From Bacteroidota bacterium (GTDB lineage: Bacteria; Bacteroidota; Bacteroidia; Flavobacteriales; Flavobacteriaceae), in NCBI GenBank assembly GCA_022601215.1, contig JAHZIZ010000198.1, positions 1-16,700 on the forward strand: 16,700 nucleotides of DNA, written 5' to 3'. Both the position numbers and the translations under genes were made by a program. Every line of letters begins with the position of its first letter. The stretch's first letter is position 1. The notes under the pieces were generated by a model. It was not told where the DNA came from. It made no database searches and worked only from the letters and a program-made list of their open reading frames with translations. Below, piece by piece: positions 13,734-16,700 of the stretch.

Positions 13734-14912
13734 ATGAAACCGGACTTATACGAAGCTCCAGATTATTACAACCTAGATGATCTATTAACCGAGGAACACA
13801 AACTCATTAGGGATGCAGCCCGAGCTTGGGTAAAACGAGATGTTTCTCCAATTATAGAGGAAGCTGCCCAAAATGCAGAATTCCCAAAATCCATTATTCC
13901 AGGATTGGCAGAAATTGGGGCATTTGGGCCGTATATCCCTGTAGAATACGGTGGAGCTGGTTTGGATCAGATTTCTTATGGCCTTATTATGCAAGAAATT
14001 GAAAGAGGTGATAGTGGGGTGCGTTCAACGGCTTCGGTACAATCTTCTTTAGTGATGTATCCTATTTGGAAATACGGAAATGAAGAACAACGAAAAAAGT
14101 ACCTTCCGAAATTAGCTACAGGAGAATGGATGGGATCTTTTGGTCTTACAGAACCAGACCACGGTAGCAATCCATCTGGTATGGTAACCCATTATAAAGA
14201 TATGGGAGATCATTATTTACTGAATGGAGCCAAACTATGGATCTCTAATTCACCCTTTTGTGATGTGGCTGTTGTTTGGGCTAAGAATGAAGAAGGACGT
14301 ATCCACGGACTGATTGTGGAAAGAGGGATGGAAGGCTTTAGCACTCCTGAAACTCATAATAAATGGTCTTTGCGTGCTAGTGCAACAGGTGAATTAATTT
14401 TCCAAGACGTTAAAGTTCCCAAAGAAAATTTACTCCCTAACAAATCCGGTTTAGGGGCACCCCTTGGCTGTTTAGACTCTGCTCGTTATGGAATCGCTTG
14501 GGGAGCTATTGGAGCTGCCATGGATTGTTATGATACGGCTTTGCGCTACAGTAAAGAACGTATTCAGTTTGGCAAACCTATTGGCGGGTTTCAACTACAA
14601 CAGAAGAAATTGGCGGAGATGATAACTGAAATCACAAAAGCACAATTAATGGTATTACGCCTAGGGCAGCTCAAGAATGAAGATAGAGCCACATCCGCCC
14701 AAATCTCTATGGCAAAACGAAACAGCGTAGAAATAGCCCTTAAAATTGCTCGTGAGGCTAGGCAAATGCTCGGAGGAATGGGGATTACTGGAGAATATCC
14801 TATCATGCGCCATATGATGAACTTGGAAAGTGTTGTAACTTACGAGGGTACTCATGACATTCACTTACTCATTACAGGATTAGATGTAACGGGCATTAAT
14901 GCCTTCAAATAA
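13734..14912 (+). CDS. gcdH: Glutaryl-CoA dehydrogenase
   Basis: This 392-residue acyl-CoA dehydrogenase converts glutaryl-CoA to crotonyl-CoA and CO2, using FAD and passing electrons to ETF, in lysine and tryptophan breakdown. It follows human GCDH closely along its length: QEIERGDSGVRSTASVQSS (residues 87-105), GCFGLTEP-like GSFGLTEP, KLWISNSP, SLRASATG, RYGIAWGAIGA and NLESVVTYEGTHDIH. The catalytic base by alignment is Glu371 in TYEGTHD. E90, R97 and S98 correspond to the residues of the human enzyme that hold the glutaryl carboxylate, which argues for glutaryl-CoA rather than a general acyl-CoA. It has its own promoter and an operator-like dyad. The next gene starts one base after its stop. 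Confidence 0.93.
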   Translation: MKPDLYEAPDYYNLDDLLTEEHKLIRDAARAWVKRDVSPIIEEAAQNAEFPKSIIPGLAEIGAFGPYIPVEYGGAGLDQISYGLIMQEIERGDSGVRSTASVQSSLVMYPIWKYGNEEQRKKYLPKLATGEWMGSFGLTEPDHGSNPSGMVTHYKDMGDHYLLNGAKLWISNSPFCDVAVVWAKNEEGRIHGLIVERGMEGFSTPETHNKWSLRASATGELIFQDVKVPKENLLPNKSGLGAPLGCLDSARYGIAWGAIGAAMDCYDTALRYSKERIQFGKPIGGFQLQQKKLAEMITEITKAQLMVLRLGQLKNEDRATSAQISMAKRNSVEIALKIAREARQMLGGMGITGEYPIMRHMMNLESVVTYEGTHDIHLLITGLDVTGINAFK

Positions 14913-14913
14913 T

Positions 14914-15591
14914 ATGAAAAAAAGAACTCTAATTGGGGCTCTACTCTTAGTTTGCCTAACTTTAACTGCCCAAAAAAAAGACATCAAGCAAGTGAGCATT
15001 GATGCCCTGCTTACCGAAACTCAATTTTCAAGTGATGCCCCAGATGATTTAGAAATGGTTTGGTGGTTACCACAAGTATTTTGGGAAGTTTCCTTTGCAC
15101 AAGACGAAACAACCACTGCAGCGGATATTCAGGCATTAAAGGATATGTTCGCTGACTATGAGCTCTTTGCCGTTGTAAAAGGCAAAATTGGCTATTTTGG
15201 AGGGATCACTTACACTCCATTAGAGGAAATTCAGGAGATTTTGAAAATCACTTATAACGGACAGGAATTAGCAATGACTGATATGAAAGACATTCCTTCA
15301 GATCTAATTAATTTCTTGACTATTGTGCAACCTATGATGTCTAATATGTTAGGCCCTATGGGTGAGAATATGCATTTCATATTTATGGAAAATAACCCTA
15401 CGCAAGCCGTTTTGCCTATAAACCCAATTGGAAACTCACCTTTAGAAATAGAGCTGGGAACATTTAAAACAGGTCCAGACCTACCCCTTGGTAGTTTATT
15501 GGAAGAGAAACTATGTCCTAAAGATCAAAAAATGCTTTCTGGAAAATGGACGTACTGTCCCTTTCATGGAACAGAATTAAAAGCCAAATAA
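14914..15591 (+). CDS. Secreted protein with C-terminal Cys/His ribbon, unknown function
   Basis: The preferred start is the second in-frame ATG (14914), which puts the signal peptide MKKRTLIGALLLVCLTLTAQ at the N-terminus with cleavage near residue 19-20. The first ATG (14899) overlaps gcdH and adds only MPSNN. The mature protein of about 205 residues contains WWLPQVFWEV, a methionine-rich middle (IVQPMMSNMLGPMGENMHF) and a C-terminal CPKDQ...LSGKWTYCPFHG motif. This looks like a zinc ribbon in which two cysteines became Asp and His. I do not recognise the family. It follows gcdH by one base and should be co-transcribed, but a periplasmic protein and a cytosolic dehydrogenase need not share a pathway. 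Confidence 0.75.
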   Translation: MKKRTLIGALLLVCLTLTAQKKDIKQVSIDALLTETQFSSDAPDDLEMVWWLPQVFWEVSFAQDETTTAADIQALKDMFADYELFAVVKGKIGYFGGITYTPLEEIQEILKITYNGQELAMTDMKDIPSDLINFLTIVQPMMSNMLGPMGENMHFIFMENNPTQAVLPINPIGNSPLEIELGTFKTGPDLPLGSLLEEKLCPKDQKMLSGKWTYCPFHGTELKAK

Positions 15592-15596
15592 TCTGT

Positions 15597-15625
15597 AAAA
15601 GACCCCTGAAAATGGTGTTTTATTT
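15597..15625 (+). terminator. Possible weak terminator after the secreted protein gene
   Basis: AAAAGACC (15597-15604) pairs with GGTGTTTT (15614-15621) with one G-G mismatch and is followed by ATTT. It is placed correctly, five bases after the stop, but the stem is weak. Confidence 0.35.
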
Positions 15626-15632
15626 GATTCAA

Positions 15633-15663
15633 TTTGCCTAATCTATCCCATGTTGTATCTTTA
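15633..15663 (+). promoter_or_regulatory. Promoter of the metallophosphoesterase gene
   Basis: TTTG (15633-15636), a 19-base spacer and TATCTTTA (15656-15663) match the Bacteroidota consensus with one change in the last base. Transcription would start near 15670, about ten bases before the ATG at 15679. It therefore excludes the upstream TTG at 15634 as a start codon. Confidence 0.65.
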
Positions 15664-15678
15664 AGCAAAAGAAAGTCA

Positions 15679-16575
15679 ATGTCTTCACGTAAAAGAATCT
15701 CCAAAGCCTATGAAACTGCACCAAGGATTTCTTTTAACGACCGCTCTAAGTTTATTCTATTTAGTGATTGTCATCGCGGAGATAACACCTTTGCGGATGA
15801 ATTCGCCAATAACCGTAATATCTATTATCACGCCTTAAAGCATTATTATAACGAAGGTTATACGTATTGCGAATTGGGAGATGGCGATGAATTATGGGAG
15901 AACACTGACTTTAAATCGATTTTAGAAGCGCATAAGAATGTCTTTGTATTGATGCGTAAATTCTTTCAAGAAAATCGGCTATATCGGCTATTAGGGAATC
16001 ATGATATGGTTTACAAAAAAGAGAGCTACGTCAAAAAACACCTGCATAGTTATTTTAATAAAGTTACAGGAAAGCAAGATCCGTTATTTCCGGGTATTAC
16101 TTTCTCGGAAGGCTTGGTTTTGGTCCACGAAGACACCCAGCAAGAACTTTTTATGTTACATGGTCATCAAGCTGATTGGATGAATTATCACGGTTGGAAG
16201 TTTAATCGTTTTATGGTACGTGCTTTATGGCGTCAGCTTCAAATTTTTGGAATTGGCGACCCAACCAGCCCTGCCAAAAACTTCAAAGAATTGATTAAAG
16301 TGGAACGGCGATTAAAAAAGTGGATTATTGAAAAAAAGAATGTCGTAACCATTACAGGACATACTCACCGACCTCGATTTCCTGAACCAAATGAGATTCC
16401 ATTATTCAATGATGGGAGTTGTGTACACCCAAGAAGTATTACTGGATTGGAAATTGAGAATGGAACCATTTCACTAATTAAGTGGCAAATTTCAACTACA
16501 GATGATGGTACCTTAAAAATAGTCAAAGTATTATTAGAAGGACCGCAAAATCTCTGTGATTACAAACCCATATAG
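15679..16575 (+). CDS. Calcineurin-like metallophosphoesterase
   Basis: This 298-residue protein has the full set of dimetal phosphoesterase motifs: D30 and H32 in FSDCHRGD, D68 in LGDGDELW, N107 and H108 in LLGNHDM, histidines in LHGHQAD (161-163), and H228 and H230 in ITGHTHRPRF. There is no signal peptide or membrane segment, so it is probably cytosolic, possibly membrane-associated through the basic WKFNRFMVRALWRQLQ stretch. The layout resembles UDP-diacylglucosamine hydrolase (LpxH)-like and related phosphoesterases, but the 310-residue class is broad and the substrate cannot be read from sequence. The start was chosen by the promoter position. It ends four bases before the stop of a convergent gene. 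Confidence 0.88.
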   Translation: MSSRKRISKAYETAPRISFNDRSKFILFSDCHRGDNTFADEFANNRNIYYHALKHYYNEGYTYCELGDGDELWENTDFKSILEAHKNVFVLMRKFFQENRLYRLLGNHDMVYKKESYVKKHLHSYFNKVTGKQDPLFPGITFSEGLVLVHEDTQQELFMLHGHQADWMNYHGWKFNRFMVRALWRQLQIFGIGDPTSPAKNFKELIKVERRLKKWIIEKKNVVTITGHTHRPRFPEPNEIPLFNDGSCVHPRSITGLEIENGTISLIKWQISTTDDGTLKIVKVLLEGPQNLCDYKPI

Positions 16576-16579
16576 TCAT

Positions 16580-16700
16580 CTAATTATACGAATCATTATC
16601 ATGATCTGAAATGGCCGCATCGAATGTGGTTGCATCGCGAAGTTTTCCTTTTAATTCTCTCTGAAATAGTTCTTTCCCAACCAAACGTTTTTGGATGTCA
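16580..16700 (-). CDS. C-terminal end of an unrecognised gene (runs off right edge)
   Basis: The minus strand is open from the window edge to a TAG at 16582-16580, giving 39 residues that begin DIQKRLVGKELF and end SDHDNDSYN. The composition is that of a soluble protein, with a basic helix-like first half and an acidic tail. It is convergent with the metallophosphoesterase gene with four bases between the stops, typical tight packing. I do not recognise it; the assignment as coding rests on the open frame and the spacing. Confidence 0.55.
   Translation of the reverse strand, partial: DIQKRLVGKELFQRELKGKLRDATTFDAAISDHDNDSYN

Noticed and set aside
12565..14912. Rieske oxygenase and gcdH as one operon
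   Set aside because: A palindromic terminator and a separate TAnnTTTG promoter lie between them, so joint transcription is unlikely.
1..16700. Mobile elements, CRISPR arrays, att sites or a prophage
   Set aside because: There are no transposase or integrase motifs, no regularly spaced direct repeats, and gene content and base composition are even throughout apart from the GC-rich block at 2841-2962.

Overview
The window looks like a chromosomal segment from a member of the Flavobacteriaceae (Bacteroidota). The evidence is AT-rich DNA, promoters of the TTTG-N19-TAnnTTTG type, a DNA polymerase III alpha subunit with an N-terminal proofreading exonuclease fused on, an S16 protein with a long Ala/Glu tail, and Bacteroidota-style lipoproteins. 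Most genes are housekeeping genes. There is no transposase, integrase, phage gene, CRISPR array or rRNA.

Left part (1-8412, all minus strand): the N-terminal part of a lipoprotein gene running off the left edge; a tRNA-Asp(GTC) with a good promoter and terminator; a DUF58 protein; a ClpP-type protease subunit without a ClpX partner; thioredoxin; a folded GC-rich intergenic element that may be a Flavo-1-type RNA; dnaE; and a lipoprotein built from two related repeats. Hairpin terminators follow the tRNA, trxA and the repeat lipoprotein.

Middle (8455-10294, plus strand): a ribosome/tRNA maturation operon, rpsP-rimM-trmN6, with a hairpin in the rpsP leader and very tight gene spacing. It converges, stop codon on stop codon, with the next minus-strand operon.

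Centre right (10291-13647): an AdiC-like amino acid antiporter is translationally coupled (ATGA overlap) to a guanidino-group hydrolase of the arginine deiminase/DDAH superfamily. Divergent to them is a Rieske oxygenase whose bridging residue is Glu rather than Asp, as remembered for carnitine-type quaternary ammonium oxygenases. Together they suggest uptake and breakdown of arginine-like or N-methylated compounds. This is the most interesting functional hypothesis in the window, but it is an inference.

Right part (13707-16700): glutaryl-CoA dehydrogenase with its own promoter and an overlapping operator-like dyad; a secreted protein one base downstream, ending in an unusual Cys/Asp/Cys/His ribbon; a calcineurin-like metallophosphoesterase with a near-consensus promoter; and the C-terminal end of an unrecognised minus-strand gene at the right edge. 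Several start codons were moved downstream of the longest reading frame because promoter boxes or signal sequences decide the start. No stretch longer than 300 bases lacks a gene.
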